NCBI GenBank assembly: GCA_963649145.1
Contig: CAVJGI010000002.1
Coordinates: 10,556-74,555 of the forward strand
Source: SVKR01 sp963649145
GTDB lineage: Bacteria; Bacillota; Clostridia; Oscillospirales; Oscillospiraceae
Direction of reading: 5' to 3'
Length of the DNA: 64,000 nucleotides
The notes under the pieces are model-generated. The model did not search any database. It worked only from the letters and a program-made list of their open reading frames with translations, and was not told the origin of the DNA. Made by a program: the position numbers and the translations under genes. The number at the start of each line of letters is the position of its first letter. The stretch's first letter is position 1. This document shows positions 1 through 8,125 of this stretch, piece after piece.

Positions 1-1
1 T

Positions 2-1081
2 ATGCAGGCGCAGGGTTATATCCAGTCGGTGGGCTGCGATGTCCGGGATTTCTGGAACGAGTCGAACGAACTGGCGGAACAGAACGATATGGACCAGAAC
101 CTCGCCTATATGCTCCTGATGAAAAAGCGCGCGGCGGGCAAGGTGCTCTTTACGCGCGAAAAGCTGGCGGCATACGGCGCGAGCGTCAGCCTGTTTCCGG
201 GCGTGGAGGACTGGTTCGGACGCATCCGCGCTTACGGCGCGGCGCACGGCGTCATCGTGGAGCACTACATTATCTCCTCCGGCCTGAAGGAGATGATCGA
301 GGGCACCGCCGTTGCGAAAGCCGGCGTGTTCAAGAAGATCTATGCCAGCAGCTTTTATTACGACGCCGACGGCGTGGCGGAGTGGCCGGCGCAGGTCGTG
401 AACTACACGAACAAGACCCAGTTTCTCTTCCGCATCGAAAAGGGCGTTCTGGACATCAACGACCCCGGCGTGAACGACTCCTTCCCGCCGGATGAGCTGC
501 GCGTCCCGTTCCGCAACATGGTCTATATCGGCGACAGCGACACGGATGTTCCCTGCATGAAGCTCGTGGACGCTTACGGCGGCTATTCCATCGGCGTTTA
601 CAGTGCGGAGACGAAGGACAAGGCGAAGGTCTACAAAATGATGCGCGACGGTCGTATCCGCTATTTTGCCCCGGCGGATTATTCTGACGGCGCGGAGCTG
701 GATACGCTGCTCAAGGCCATCATCGACCGCACGGCGCGCAACGAAGCGCTGGAGTCCCGGTATTTCGCCTGCCGCAAGGAACAGACGGAGTCCGACCGGA
801 GCCGCAGCGACGAGGAGAAGAGAAAGGCCGCGCTTTTGCTGGAGCTGGAGAGCAGCGCCAGCTTCGCCGCCACGCACGCGGCGGTGGAAAAGCTGCGGCA
901 GGTCGCGGCGTGGACCGCGGCGGAGCGCGAGCTGCTGTTCGCCGCCGCGCTTGCGAACAGTCAGGTCCGCTATATCCTCGCCGACCCGGACGTGAAGGCG
1001 TTTTTCACCGGGCTGCTGGCGGACGCCGGACCGCTCACAAAGGCGGCGCGGGAGGTGCAGGCGGCGATGGAGAAAACATAA
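2..1081 (+). CDS. HAD-superfamily phosphatase, 5' end cut by the window
   Basis: The reading frame is open to the window edge and the usual N-terminal catalytic DxD motif of HAD hydrolases is absent, so the true start lies upstream. Visible HAD motifs are ISSG (motif II, about residue 92), a lysine in the NYTNKTQ segment (motif III) and YIGDSDTDVP (motif IV acidic loop, about residue 175). The last ~140 residues are a charged, Ala/Glu-rich helical tail outside the HAD core. The substrate cannot be read from the sequence. It ends about 30 bases before the degV promoter. The family call is fairly sure; a specific function is not offered. Confidence 0.75.
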   Translation: MQAQGYIQSVGCDVRDFWNESNELAEQNDMDQNLAYMLLMKKRAAGKVLFTREKLAAYGASVSLFPGVEDWFGRIRAYGAAHGVIVEHYIISSGLKEMIEGTAVAKAGVFKKIYASSFYYDADGVAEWPAQVVNYTNKTQFLFRIEKGVLDINDPGVNDSFPPDELRVPFRNMVYIGDSDTDVPCMKLVDAYGGYSIGVYSAETKDKAKVYKMMRDGRIRYFAPADYSDGAELDTLLKAIIDRTARNEALESRYFACRKEQTESDRSRSDEEKRKAALLLELESSASFAATHAAVEKLRQVAAWTAAERELLFAAALANSQVRYILADPDVKAFFTGLLADAGPLTKAAREVQAAMEKT

Positions 1082-1108
1082 GGCCGGACGGGGGAGACAA
1101 AAAATATC

Positions 1109-1137
1109 TTGCGATACGCCGGATAATTTGCTACAAT
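1109..1137 (+). promoter_or_regulatory. Sigma-A-type promoter for degV
   Basis: TTGCGA at 1109-1114, a 17-base spacer and TACAAT at 1132-1137 lie about 50 bases before the degV start. Confidence 0.6.
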
Positions 1138-1190
1138 GAAGCCCGTGCCGCATCGCGGCAGAGCTTTTTTGAAACAGGAGCCTGCGCTTT

Positions 1191-2036
1191 ATGAATGTTA
1201 AGATCACATCCGACAGCACCTGCGACCTCTCGCCGGAGCTCATTGAAAAATACGATATCTCCATCACACCGCTGACCGTCCACTGCGGGGAGTGCAGCGG
1301 CTCGGACGGCCTCGGCATCACGCCGGAGGACATTTACGAATATGTCGCGAAGAGCGGGAAGCTCCCGAAGACGAGCGCCGTCAACGTCTATGACTACGTG
1401 CAGGAGTTCCGCCGCTGGCGGGACGCCGGGATGACCGTCGTCCACTTCTGCATCAGCGCGGATTTTTCCGCCTGCTTCCAGAACGCGAATCTCGCTGCCG
1501 ATGAGGTCGGCGGCGTGCTCGTCGTGGATTCCCGCAATCTTTCCAGCGGGCAGGGACTGCTCGTGCTCCGCGCCGCGGAGATGGCTGCGGCGGGCAGCAG
1601 CGCCGAGGAAATCTGGCAGGAATGCACCGAGCTTGCAAGCCGCGTGGAGGCGAGCTTCGTGGTCGACAGTCTCGACTATCTCTACAAAGGTGGCCGCTGC
1701 TCCGCGCTGAGCGCCTTCGGCGGCAACCTGCTGCGCCTGAAGCCCTGCATCGAGGTGCGCGGCGGCAAGATGGTGCCGGGGAAAAAATACCGCGGCAGGA
1801 TCGAGCATGTCATGCTCCAATACGTCGCCGAGCGCGTCAGCGCCCGCGGCGATATCGATTGGCGCCGCGCCTTCATCACCCACACCCGCTGCGCTCCGGA
1901 GGCGGTCGCCGCCGTCCGCGCAAAGCTGGAGGAGCTGGGTCACTTCGAGGAAATTCTGGACACCACCGCCGGCGCCACCGTAACGAGCCACTGCGGACCC
2001 AATACCCTCGGCGTGCTGTTTATCCGGAACAAATAA
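1191..2036 (+). CDS. degV: DegV family fatty-acid-binding protein
   Basis: A 281-residue protein of normal DegV length. The N-terminus has the family signature ITSDSTCDL (residues 5-13), and the centre carries the conserved VDSLDYLYKGGR block followed by a lysine-rich KPCIEV segment. DegV proteins bind fatty acids and, in Firmicutes with a fatty acid kinase (FakA), act as FakB subunits that present the acyl chain for phosphorylation. No fakA is in this window. It has its own promoter and a strong downstream terminator, so it looks monocistronic. Confidence 0.9.
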   Translation: MNVKITSDSTCDLSPELIEKYDISITPLTVHCGECSGSDGLGITPEDIYEYVAKSGKLPKTSAVNVYDYVQEFRRWRDAGMTVVHFCISADFSACFQNANLAADEVGGVLVVDSRNLSSGQGLLVLRAAEMAAAGSSAEEIWQECTELASRVEASFVVDSLDYLYKGGRCSALSAFGGNLLRLKPCIEVRGGKMVPGKKYRGRIEHVMLQYVAERVSARGDIDWRRAFITHTRCAPEAVAAVRAKLEELGHFEEILDTTAGATVTSHCGPNTLGVLFIRNK

Positions 2037-2043
2037 GGTTTTT

Positions 2044-2075
2044 CGCGCCGCCCTCCGGGGCGGCGCGCTTAATTT
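2044..2075 (+). terminator. Terminator after degV
   Basis: Perfect 9-bp arms at 2044-2052 and 2059-2067 (CGCGCCGCC/GGCGGCGCG) with a 6-base loop, followed by a T-rich run. Confidence 0.8.
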
Positions 2076-2104
2076 TTGACAAGAAACGCGATCCGTGGTA
2101 GAAT
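2076..2104 (+). promoter_or_regulatory. Promoter for the OmpR-type two-component operon
   Basis: Consensus TTGACA at 2076-2081, a 17-base spacer, TAGAAT at 2099-2104. Confidence 0.75.
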
Positions 2105-2167
2105 CATACAAAAATGATGCAACGCCGGGACATAATAAAACTCTGAAAAAAGAAGGTGGCGTTTGAA

Positions 2168-2821
2168 ATGATAAAAATTCTGGTCGTGGAGGACGAAAAG
2201 CCGATCAACGATCTGATCGAGATGAATCTGACCGAGGCGGGGTATGAGTGTACCTGCGTGTATGACGGCATCGCCGCCTGCGACGCGGTGGAGAACCAGC
2301 GCTTTGACCTTGTGCTGCTGGACATCATGCTCCCCGGCGCGGACGGATATGAGGTGCTGGACTACATCAAGCCGCTGGAGATCCCCGTCATCTTCCTGAC
2401 GGCGAAAGGCAGCACGGAGGACAAGGTGAAGGGCTTAAAGCTCGGCGCGGACGACTATCTTACGAAGCCGTTTGAGATCGTCGAGCTGCTCGCGCGCGTG
2501 GAGAGCATCCTGCGCCGCGCGGGGAAGACCCAGATGGAGCTCGTCGTCGGCGACGTGACGATCGACACGCGCTCGCGCGCCGTGCGCCGCGGGAATAAGG
2601 ACGTGCAGCTGACGATGAAGGAATATGAGCTCCTCCTGCTCTTCGCCCGCAACCGCAACATCGCGCTGTTCCGCGAGACGCTCTATGAGCATGTCTGGGG
2701 CAACGACTATATGGGCGACTCCCGCACCGTGGACCTCCATGTGCAGCGTCTGCGCAAGAAGCTGCACTGGGAGGACAAGATCAAGGCAATTTACAAGGTA
2801 GGCTACCGACTGGAGGTCTGA
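2168..2821 (+). CDS. OmpR/PhoB-family response regulator
   Basis: Receiver domain (residues 1-115) with the acidic pair ED, phosphoacceptor Asp52 in LVLLDIMLPG and the conserved lysine in FLTAKG; C-terminal winged helix (residues 125-217) ending in the RTVDLHVQRLRKKL recognition region. I chose the ATG at 2168 rather than the GTG at 2156 because AAGAAGGTGG sits 8 bases before the ATG and partly overlaps the GTG, and the family normally begins M-x-K-I-L-V-V-E-D. It is followed after 4 bases by its cognate kinase. The signal and regulon are unknown. Confidence 0.92.
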   Translation: MIKILVVEDEKPINDLIEMNLTEAGYECTCVYDGIAACDAVENQRFDLVLLDIMLPGADGYEVLDYIKPLEIPVIFLTAKGSTEDKVKGLKLGADDYLTKPFEIVELLARVESILRRAGKTQMELVVGDVTIDTRSRAVRRGNKDVQLTMKEYELLLLFARNRNIALFRETLYEHVWGNDYMGDSRTVDLHVQRLRKKLHWEDKIKAIYKVGYRLEV

Positions 2822-2825
2822 ACGC

Positions 2826-3797
2826 TTGGAACGCAAAAACAGCCGGCCGCTCAAGACGTTTTTCGCTGCGGCGGCGGTCATCGCGGTCATCGTCTGCATC
2901 GGCGAGTGCATCCTGCTCCGCCGCGTGCCCGCCGCGTCGCGCTATTACGGCGCTTATATCGTGTTTCTGCTCGTCTCCGTGCTCGCCGGCGGCTTTTTCG
3001 TTTACGCCGTGGAGTGGTTCGTGAGCTCCGCGGAAACGCGGACGATGCGGCTTCAGAAGGTGCGCATCAGCGAGCTTGAGCGCAGCATCGAAAACCTCGA
3101 AAACGTCGCGTCCCGGCGCGAGGAGTTCATCGGCTCGTTCGCCCATGAGCTCAAAACGCCGCTCACCGCCATCATCGGCTACGCGGACATGCTCCGGAGC
3201 AAGGACATGAACCCCAAATCCCGCTTCACCGCCGCGGGCTATATCTTCTCCGAGGGCAAGCGCCTTGAGGCGCTCTCGCTGAAGCTGATGGATATCATCG
3301 TCGCGGGCAAGCAGGAGTTCGAGCCGAAAAAGTTCGAGGTGGGCTACTTCATCCGCTCCATCGCGGCGGTGACGGTGCCGAGCCTCTCGAACGACGGGCT
3401 GACGCTCGATCTGCGCTGGGAACCCGGCACGATCGAGGTCGAGCCGGACCTTTTCAAAACGCTGATGATCAACCTTGTGGACAACGCGCGCAAGGCGAGC
3501 AAGAAGGGCGACGTCATCGAGCTTTTCGGCAAGGCGGAGGACGGCGGCTACGCGCTCTATGTCCGCGACCATGGCCGCGGCATGCCCGCCGAGGAGCTCA
3601 GCCGCATCACGGAGCCGTTTTACATGATCGACAAGTCCCGTTCCCGCGCCCAGAACGGCGCCGGACTCGGTCTTGCGCTCTGCCAGCGCATCGCGGAGCT
3701 GCACGGGACGCGGCTCGAATACGAGAGCGAGCTTGGCAAGGGCACAACGGTGCGGATATTGCTGAAGGGAGGCGCTGCGCGTGAAGAAGCTGACTGA
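2826..3797 (+). CDS. Membrane sensor histidine kinase
   Basis: A short 323-residue kinase starting at TTG, with GGAGG 8 bases upstream inside the end of the regulator gene. Two membrane segments (about residues 11-30 and 42-62) are separated by only about ten residues, so there is almost no extracytoplasmic sensor. HisKA motif FAHELKTPL with His107 is followed by HATPase N box (MINLVDNARKA), G1 (DHGRGM) and G2 (GAGLGLAL). There is no HAMP domain. Its 3' end overlaps the next gene by 17 bases, so an accessory membrane sensor is a reasonable inference. Confidence 0.92.
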   Translation: MERKNSRPLKTFFAAAAVIAVIVCIGECILLRRVPAASRYYGAYIVFLLVSVLAGGFFVYAVEWFVSSAETRTMRLQKVRISELERSIENLENVASRREEFIGSFAHELKTPLTAIIGYADMLRSKDMNPKSRFTAAGYIFSEGKRLEALSLKLMDIIVAGKQEFEPKKFEVGYFIRSIAAVTVPSLSNDGLTLDLRWEPGTIEVEPDLFKTLMINLVDNARKASKKGDVIELFGKAEDGGYALYVRDHGRGMPAEELSRITEPFYMIDKSRSRAQNGAGLGLALCQRIAELHGTRLEYESELGKGTTVRILLKGGAAREEAD

Positions 3798-4473
3798 ATC
3801 GCTGCACCTCACGGAGCGGACGAAGCTGATCGTCACCATTGCGGCAGCGGCGGCTCTGCTGCTCGCGGCGATGCTCGTGCCGCTTGCGTTCCGGACGGCG
3901 GAGCCCGCCGCGGAGACGGACGGCGCGCCGCGCCGTGCGGAGATCTTCCAGCGCTATCTCGCGGGGGACGACAGCGTCGCCGTGGAGCGCATCGAGATGC
4001 CGGGCTCGGAGCTCACCGCCGCCTGCGAAACGCGGATGCACACCCTCGCCGCCCGCTGCATTGACGACCGCGAGGCGGAGCTGGGCGGACCCTACAGCAG
4101 CGAATACACCGTCCTGACGGACGGAGAGACGACGCTGCGCATCGCGCGCATGTGGCTGGAGCAGCGCGGCGACTGGCAGAACTGGCTGGACGTGTTTTTC
4201 GACGCGGACACCGGGACGGTCTACCGCCTCTATTTAAGCCGCGAGCGGCTCAGCCACGCGGAGCGCTACCCCGCGACGCAGGAGAGCCGCCCGACCGTGG
4301 AATACACGGCGGAGATGCTCGCCGCCGAGCTCGGCGGGACCGTGCGCTCCCTGCGCGAGACGGGCTCGAACCGCGCCTTCGTGACGATCGACGCGGCGCA
4401 GGGCAGCGCGTTTTACGACATCGCCTGCGTCTGCTACGATAACCTCATCGACCTCACCATCGACTGCCTGTGA
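3781..4473 (+). CDS. Single-pass membrane protein of unknown function, third gene of the two-component operon
   Basis: A 230-residue protein from a GTG start inside the kinase gene. It has one N-terminal membrane segment (about residues 18-38) and an exported, acidic and Ala/Arg-rich domain without a motif I recognise. The overlap with the kinase implies translational coupling. Because the kinase lacks an external domain, this protein could sense the signal or modulate the kinase, much as membrane proteins encoded beside some Firmicute kinases do. That role is inferred from context only. Confidence 0.7.
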   Translation: MKKLTESLHLTERTKLIVTIAAAAALLLAAMLVPLAFRTAEPAAETDGAPRRAEIFQRYLAGDDSVAVERIEMPGSELTAACETRMHTLAARCIDDREAELGGPYSSEYTVLTDGETTLRIARMWLEQRGDWQNWLDVFFDADTGTVYRLYLSRERLSHAERYPATQESRPTVEYTAEMLAAELGGTVRSLRETGSNRAFVTIDAAQGSAFYDIACVCYDNLIDLTIDCL

Positions 4474-4557
4474 GCGCCCGCCGCAGGCAGTTTCCCACAT
4501 CTGTGGGGCAATTTCGCCCCGAAAAGCGTCGAAATCCGCCGACGGTGGAGGAAAAGC

Positions 4558-4586
4558 TTGCGAAATCCGGAAAAGCATGGTAGAAT
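4558..4586 (+). promoter_or_regulatory. Promoter for the first VanY-like gene
   Basis: TTGCGA at 4558-4563, a 17-base spacer, TAGAAT at 4581-4586 preceded by an extended -10 TGG. A second extended -10 (TGGTATAGT) lies just downstream at about 4595. The rest of 4474-4682 shows no gene. Confidence 0.55.
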
Positions 4587-4682
4587 ATGCCATCGTGGTA
4601 TAGTGTAGATAAAGAATTCTATTCCGCTCATCCGGTCCGCGGCGCAAGGCGCGGACGAGAGAAAGGGGAAAATATTCTGCTT

Positions 4683-5471
4683 ATGGCAAACAAGGGCAAA
4701 AGCCTGATCCTGCTGGTATTGACGGTGCTGCTGCTCGTCGTCATCAGCTCCCGCGTCGCGCCGGACGCCGCGCGCGATACGGAGCGGGGACCGACGGCGG
4801 TGGACGATCCGCCGGTCGTGACCTCCTCGCCCATCGCGGAGGAGACCCCGGAGCCGACGCCGACGCCCGAACTGCGCATCCGGGACCGTCTGCCCGGCAT
4901 TTCGACCGGGGACTGGAATCTGAAGCTCGTGAACGAGACTTACGTCCTCTCGAACTCCTTCGCGCCGGACGTCACCGCCGTGCGCGACAATCAGTATTTC
5001 GACACCCGCGCCGCCGACGCGCTGGAGGCGATGCTCTCCGCGGCGGAGGAGGCGGGCTACACCGTCGTGATCTCCGCGGCTTACCGGCCTTACTCGACGC
5101 AGGCGTACCTCTTCTTCGGCAAGGCGAGCCAGATCGCTTGGGGTGGCACGGTCGAATATGCCGAGGCGGAGCAGCTCGCGCGCAAGGTCGTCGCCTATCC
5201 CGGCACGAGCGAGCACCAGCTCGGTCTCGCGGTCGACATTCTGGACAGCTCCTCGACCAAGCTGGACATCGAGTCCACCGAGGACCTTCCCGTGCTGAAG
5301 TGGCTGACGGAGCATTGCGCCGAATACGGCTTCATCGCCCGCTATCCGAAGGACAAGCAGGACATCACCGGCTGGTATGAGCCGTGGCACTTCCGCTATG
5401 TCGGCGAGACCTGCGCGAAGTTTATGATGGACGAGGGGCTGACGCTCGAAGAGTTCATCGAGGAGTTTTAA
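4683..5471 (+). CDS. VanY/LdcB-family D-alanyl-D-alanine carboxypeptidase, membrane anchored
   Basis: A 262-residue protein with an N-terminal hydrophobic anchor (residues 7-22), a Thr/Pro linker (about 45-62) and a peptidase M15B/VanY domain. Likely zinc ligands are His179 and Asp185 in SEHQLGLAVD and His236 in EPWHFRYV; Arg135 sits in the AYRPY substrate loop. The family trims the terminal D-Ala from peptidoglycan stem peptides outside the membrane. Upstream in-frame start codons exist, but ATG 4683 opens directly into the charged residues and anchor; its ribosome site (GAAAGGGG) is rather distant. A paralogue follows. Confidence 0.88.
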   Translation: MANKGKSLILLVLTVLLLVVISSRVAPDAARDTERGPTAVDDPPVVTSSPIAEETPEPTPTPELRIRDRLPGISTGDWNLKLVNETYVLSNSFAPDVTAVRDNQYFDTRAADALEAMLSAAEEAGYTVVISAAYRPYSTQAYLFFGKASQIAWGGTVEYAEAEQLARKVVAYPGTSEHQLGLAVDILDSSSTKLDIESTEDLPVLKWLTEHCAEYGFIARYPKDKQDITGWYEPWHFRYVGETCAKFMMDEGLTLEEFIEEF

Positions 5472-5491
5472 GACTACATAAAAACAAAAAG

Positions 5492-5520
5492 GGGAGGAGC
5501 GCCCGCTCCTCCCGCGCTTT
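5492..5520 (+). terminator. Terminator-like hairpin between the two VanY-like genes
   Basis: Arms GGGAGGAGCG (5492-5501) and CGCTCCTCCC (5504-5513) are perfectly complementary. The following T run is short (GCGCTTTT), so it may only reduce read-through. Confidence 0.5.
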
Positions 5521-5545
5521 TGCGAAGAAAGCTGGGAGACGAGAT

Positions 5546-6325
5546 ATGAAAAAACTGACCGTATTTCTGCTGCTCGCGGCGCTGCTGCTCTCGCTCGGAG
5601 CCTGCACCGTCCGTCCGGAGACGACTCCGGAGCCGACATCGGAGCCCACCGCGGCGCCGACGCCGACGCCCGAACCGCCCCCGGAGCCCACGCCCACGCC
5701 GACACCGACCCCGGAACCGACCCCCACGCCCACGCCGGAGCCCACCCCGGAGCCGACGCCTTACCGCCCGGACGTGGACATCACGAGCTGGGAATATATC
5801 CTCGCGAACCCGACGCACGACATCGGGACCTATGTCCCGGAGCTCACGGAGCTCGAAGGCGGGCAGTATTTCGATTCCCGCGCCGTGGACGCGCTGAAGG
5901 ACTTCATCGCCGCGGGGCGCGCCGAGGGGCTCAGCGTTTACCTCAGCTCCAGCTACCGCAGCTATGACATGCAGAATTACCTCTACGAGCGCAAGGTCGC
6001 CCAGTACGGCGGCGACCGCGCCGTCGCCGCGACGATCGTCGCCCCGCCGGGCACGAGCGAGCACCAGACCGGTCTTTGCTGCGATATCACGGACCAGTAT
6101 TACGCCGTGAAGGACGCCTCGCTGGAGAACACCGCGCTTTATCAGTGGATGGCGGTGCACTGTCAGGAATACGGCTTCATCGTCCGCTACCCGAAGGACC
6201 GGCAGGACGTGACCGGCATCATCTATGAGCCGTGGCATTTCCGCTATGTCGGCGTCGAGGCGGCGACGTTTATTATGGAAAACGACCTCACACTGGAGGA
6301 GTTCCTCGCGCTTTACGAGGATTGA
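5546..6325 (+). CDS. VanY-family D-alanyl-D-alanine carboxypeptidase lipoprotein
   Basis: A 259-residue paralogue of the preceding gene. The ATG at 5546 has GGGAG just upstream and opens a lipoprotein signal peptide with lipobox LGAC (Cys20). A long Pro/Thr/Glu linker (about residues 24-70, built of PTPTPEP-like units) carries the catalytic domain away from the membrane. Zinc-site motifs SEHQTGLCCD and EPWHFRYV are present; the two cysteines before the metal-binding Asp replace the usual small residues. It is expected to cleave D-Ala from peptidoglycan stem peptides on the outer face of the membrane. Confidence 0.87.
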   Translation: MKKLTVFLLLAALLLSLGACTVRPETTPEPTSEPTAAPTPTPEPPPEPTPTPTPTPEPTPTPTPEPTPEPTPYRPDVDITSWEYILANPTHDIGTYVPELTELEGGQYFDSRAVDALKDFIAAGRAEGLSVYLSSSYRSYDMQNYLYERKVAQYGGDRAVAATIVAPPGTSEHQTGLCCDITDQYYAVKDASLENTALYQWMAVHCQEYGFIVRYPKDRQDVTGIIYEPWHFRYVGVEAATFIMENDLTLEEFLALYED

Positions 6326-6334
6326 CGCAAAATG

Positions 6335-6380
6335 TGGGCGCAGAACGGAAAAAAATTTCCGTCTGCGCCCAAAATAAGGG
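6335..6380 (+). terminator. Terminator after the VanY-like pair
   Basis: A long stem with outer arms TGGGCGCAG (6335-6343) and CTGCGCCCA (6363-6371) plus inner ACGGAAA/TTTCCGT pairing. The downstream tract is A-rich, so it may work better on the opposite strand. Confidence 0.55.
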
Positions 6381-6409
6381 TTGATTTGCGATGACGGTTG
6401 TGCTATGAT
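6381..6409 (+). promoter_or_regulatory. Promoter of the rimP-nusA-infB operon
   Basis: TTGATT at 6381-6386, a 17-base spacer, TATGAT at 6404-6409. The next downstream gene is rimP, 106 bases further on. Confidence 0.65.
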
Positions 6410-6438
6410 GGTACCGTTAGATGATAGTAACCTTGACT

Positions 6439-6463
6439 GAGTGGGCGCCCCCCACTCTTTTTT
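6439..6463 (+). terminator. Leader terminator (possible attenuator) upstream of rimP
   Basis: GAGTGGG and CCCACTC arms (within 6439-6457) are followed by TTTTTT, only about 25 bases after the predicted transcription start and 55 bases before rimP. A second hairpin (GCCGGC...GCCGGC, about 6476-6497) lies between it and the rimP ribosome site. A terminator placed between a promoter and its genes is the layout of a conditional attenuator. Confidence 0.65.
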
Positions 6464-6515
6464 GTGAGCAAAAATGCCGGCTTAAAATTTTGCCGGCGGG
6501 CAGAGGAGAGACGCG

Positions 6516-6968
6516 ATGAACGCAGTTGCACAGCGTGTTTGGGACCTTGCCGCGCCGCTCGCGGCGGAGCAGGGGATCGAGATCTGGGACGTGGAGTATC
6601 TCCGCGAGGCGGGACAGTGGTTCCTGCGCGTTTATATTGACAAAGAAGGCGGCGTCGGCATCGACGAGTGCGAGCGATTCAGCCGCGCGTTCGACCCCAT
6701 TCTGGACGAGGCGGACCCCATTCCCGGCAGCTACGTTTTCGAGGTCAGCTCCGCCGGAGCCGAGCGGGAGCTGAAGCGCCCCGGCGACTTTGCCCGCTTC
6801 CTCGGCAGCTTCGTGGAGGTCAAGCTCTACCGCGCCGTCGATAACGCCAAGGTCTTCACCGGCTTCCTCCGCGCTTATGCGGACGGGGACGTCACGGTAG
6901 ACTGCGGCGGCACGGAGCGCACCTTCCCCAAGGCGGATGTCGCGCAGGTGCGTCTGCGCATCCAGTAA
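6516..6968 (+). CDS. rimP: Ribosome maturation factor RimP
   Basis: A 150-residue protein with the RimP N-terminal alpha/beta domain (GIEIWDVEYLREAGQWFLRVYID, then the ECERFSRAFDPILDEADPI helix) and a C-terminal SH3-like barrel (about residues 85-150). The VSSAGAERELKRP motif is diagnostic. RimP helps assemble the 30S subunit. It begins the classic Firmicute operon and has GAGGAGA upstream of its ATG. Confidence 0.93.
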   Translation: MNAVAQRVWDLAAPLAAEQGIEIWDVEYLREAGQWFLRVYIDKEGGVGIDECERFSRAFDPILDEADPIPGSYVFEVSSAGAERELKRPGDFARFLGSFVEVKLYRAVDNAKVFTGFLRAYADGDVTVDCGGTERTFPKADVAQVRLRIQ

Positions 6969-7030
6969 AAGAGAAATACACTATGCGTCCCGGATGGGGA
7001 CAGCAATGCGATAAGGAGTTTTTGAGAGAC

Positions 7031-8098
7031 ATGAACGCAGAATTTTTCACCGCGATCGAGGACATCGAGAAGGAAAAGGGCATTCCCCGCCAGTATATGT
7101 ACGACAAGATCCGCCTCGCGATGCTCGCGGCTTACCGCAAGGATAACCCCGAAGCGGGCGAGAACGTTGTCGTCGATATGAGCGAGGAGAAGAAAAAGAT
7201 CGAGATGTACGTCCTCATGGACGTCGTGGACGAGGTGGAGGACCCCGCCACCCAGATCCAAGTCGACGCGGCGAAAACCTATAATAAGCGCGCCCGCGCG
7301 GGCACCCAGATCAAGATCCCGGTCGAGACGAAAAAGTTCGGCCGCATCGCGGCGCAGGCGGCGAAGCAGGTCATCATTCAGGGCATCCGCGAAGCCGAGC
7401 GCGGCATCGTTTACGAGGAGTTCACCAGCAAGGAGCACGAGATCCTGACCGGCGTCATCCAGCGCATCAACCCGACGAACAACGGCGTGACCATCAAGAT
7501 CAGCTCCAACAGCGAGTTCACCGAGGCGCTGCTGCCCCAGAACGAGCAGATCAAGGGCGAAACGCTCACCGAGGGCGACCGCATCAAGGTCTACGTCGTC
7601 GAGGTGCGCAACTCCACCCGCGGCCCGCAGGTGCTCATTTCCCGGACCCATCCGGGCCTCGTGAAGCGCCTGTTCGAGCTTGAGGTCCCCGAAATTTTCG
7701 ACGGCACGGTGGAGATCAAGTCCATCGCCCGCGAAGCGGGAAGCCGCACGAAGATGGCGGTCTGGAGCAACGAGCCGGATGTTGACCCCATCGGCGCCTG
7801 CGTCGGTCCCAAGGGCGGCCGCGTCGCCGCCATCGTGAGCGAGCTCGGCGGCGAGAAGATCGACATCATCAAATACAGCGATAATATCGAGGAGTTCGTC
7901 GCCGCGGCGCTCGCCCCGGCGGAGGTCCTCAGCGTCACCCAGTTCGAGGACGGCAAGAGCTGCCGCGTCATCGTGCCGGATAACCAGCTCTCGCTCGCCA
8001 TCGGCAAGGAGGGCCAGAACGCCCGCCTCGCCGCGAAGCTGACGGGCTACAAGATCGACATCAAACCGGAGAGCGACGCCGGCGCGCCGCTCGAATAA
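7031..8098 (+). CDS. nusA: Transcription termination/antitermination factor NusA
   Basis: A 355-residue protein with an N-terminal RNA-polymerase-binding domain (1-125), S1 domain (about 135-200) and tandem KH domains ending in the IGKEGQNARLAAKLTGYKIDI signature. It lacks the C-terminal acidic repeats of proteobacterial NusA, as is normal for Firmicutes. ATG 7031 is preferred over the upstream in-frame ATG at 6983 because AAGGAG lies 8-14 bases before it and the family starts with MNxEFFxAI. It binds nascent RNA and RNA polymerase to control pausing and termination. Confidence 0.95.
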   Translation: MNAEFFTAIEDIEKEKGIPRQYMYDKIRLAMLAAYRKDNPEAGENVVVDMSEEKKKIEMYVLMDVVDEVEDPATQIQVDAAKTYNKRARAGTQIKIPVETKKFGRIAAQAAKQVIIQGIREAERGIVYEEFTSKEHEILTGVIQRINPTNNGVTIKISSNSEFTEALLPQNEQIKGETLTEGDRIKVYVVEVRNSTRGPQVLISRTHPGLVKRLFELEVPEIFDGTVEIKSIAREAGSRTKMAVWSNEPDVDPIGACVGPKGGRVAAIVSELGGEKIDIIKYSDNIEEFVAAALAPAEVLSVTQFEDGKSCRVIVPDNQLSLAIGKEGQNARLAAKLTGYKIDIKPESDAGAPLE

Positions 8099-8125
8099 GC
8101 GAAAAAGGAGGCGGCAGGGGAGACC

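Noticed and set aside
5600..5760. Short repeated units in the VanY-like lipoprotein gene considered as a CRISPR or tandem DNA repeat
   Set aside because: They are in frame and encode a PTPTPEP linker; there are no spacers.
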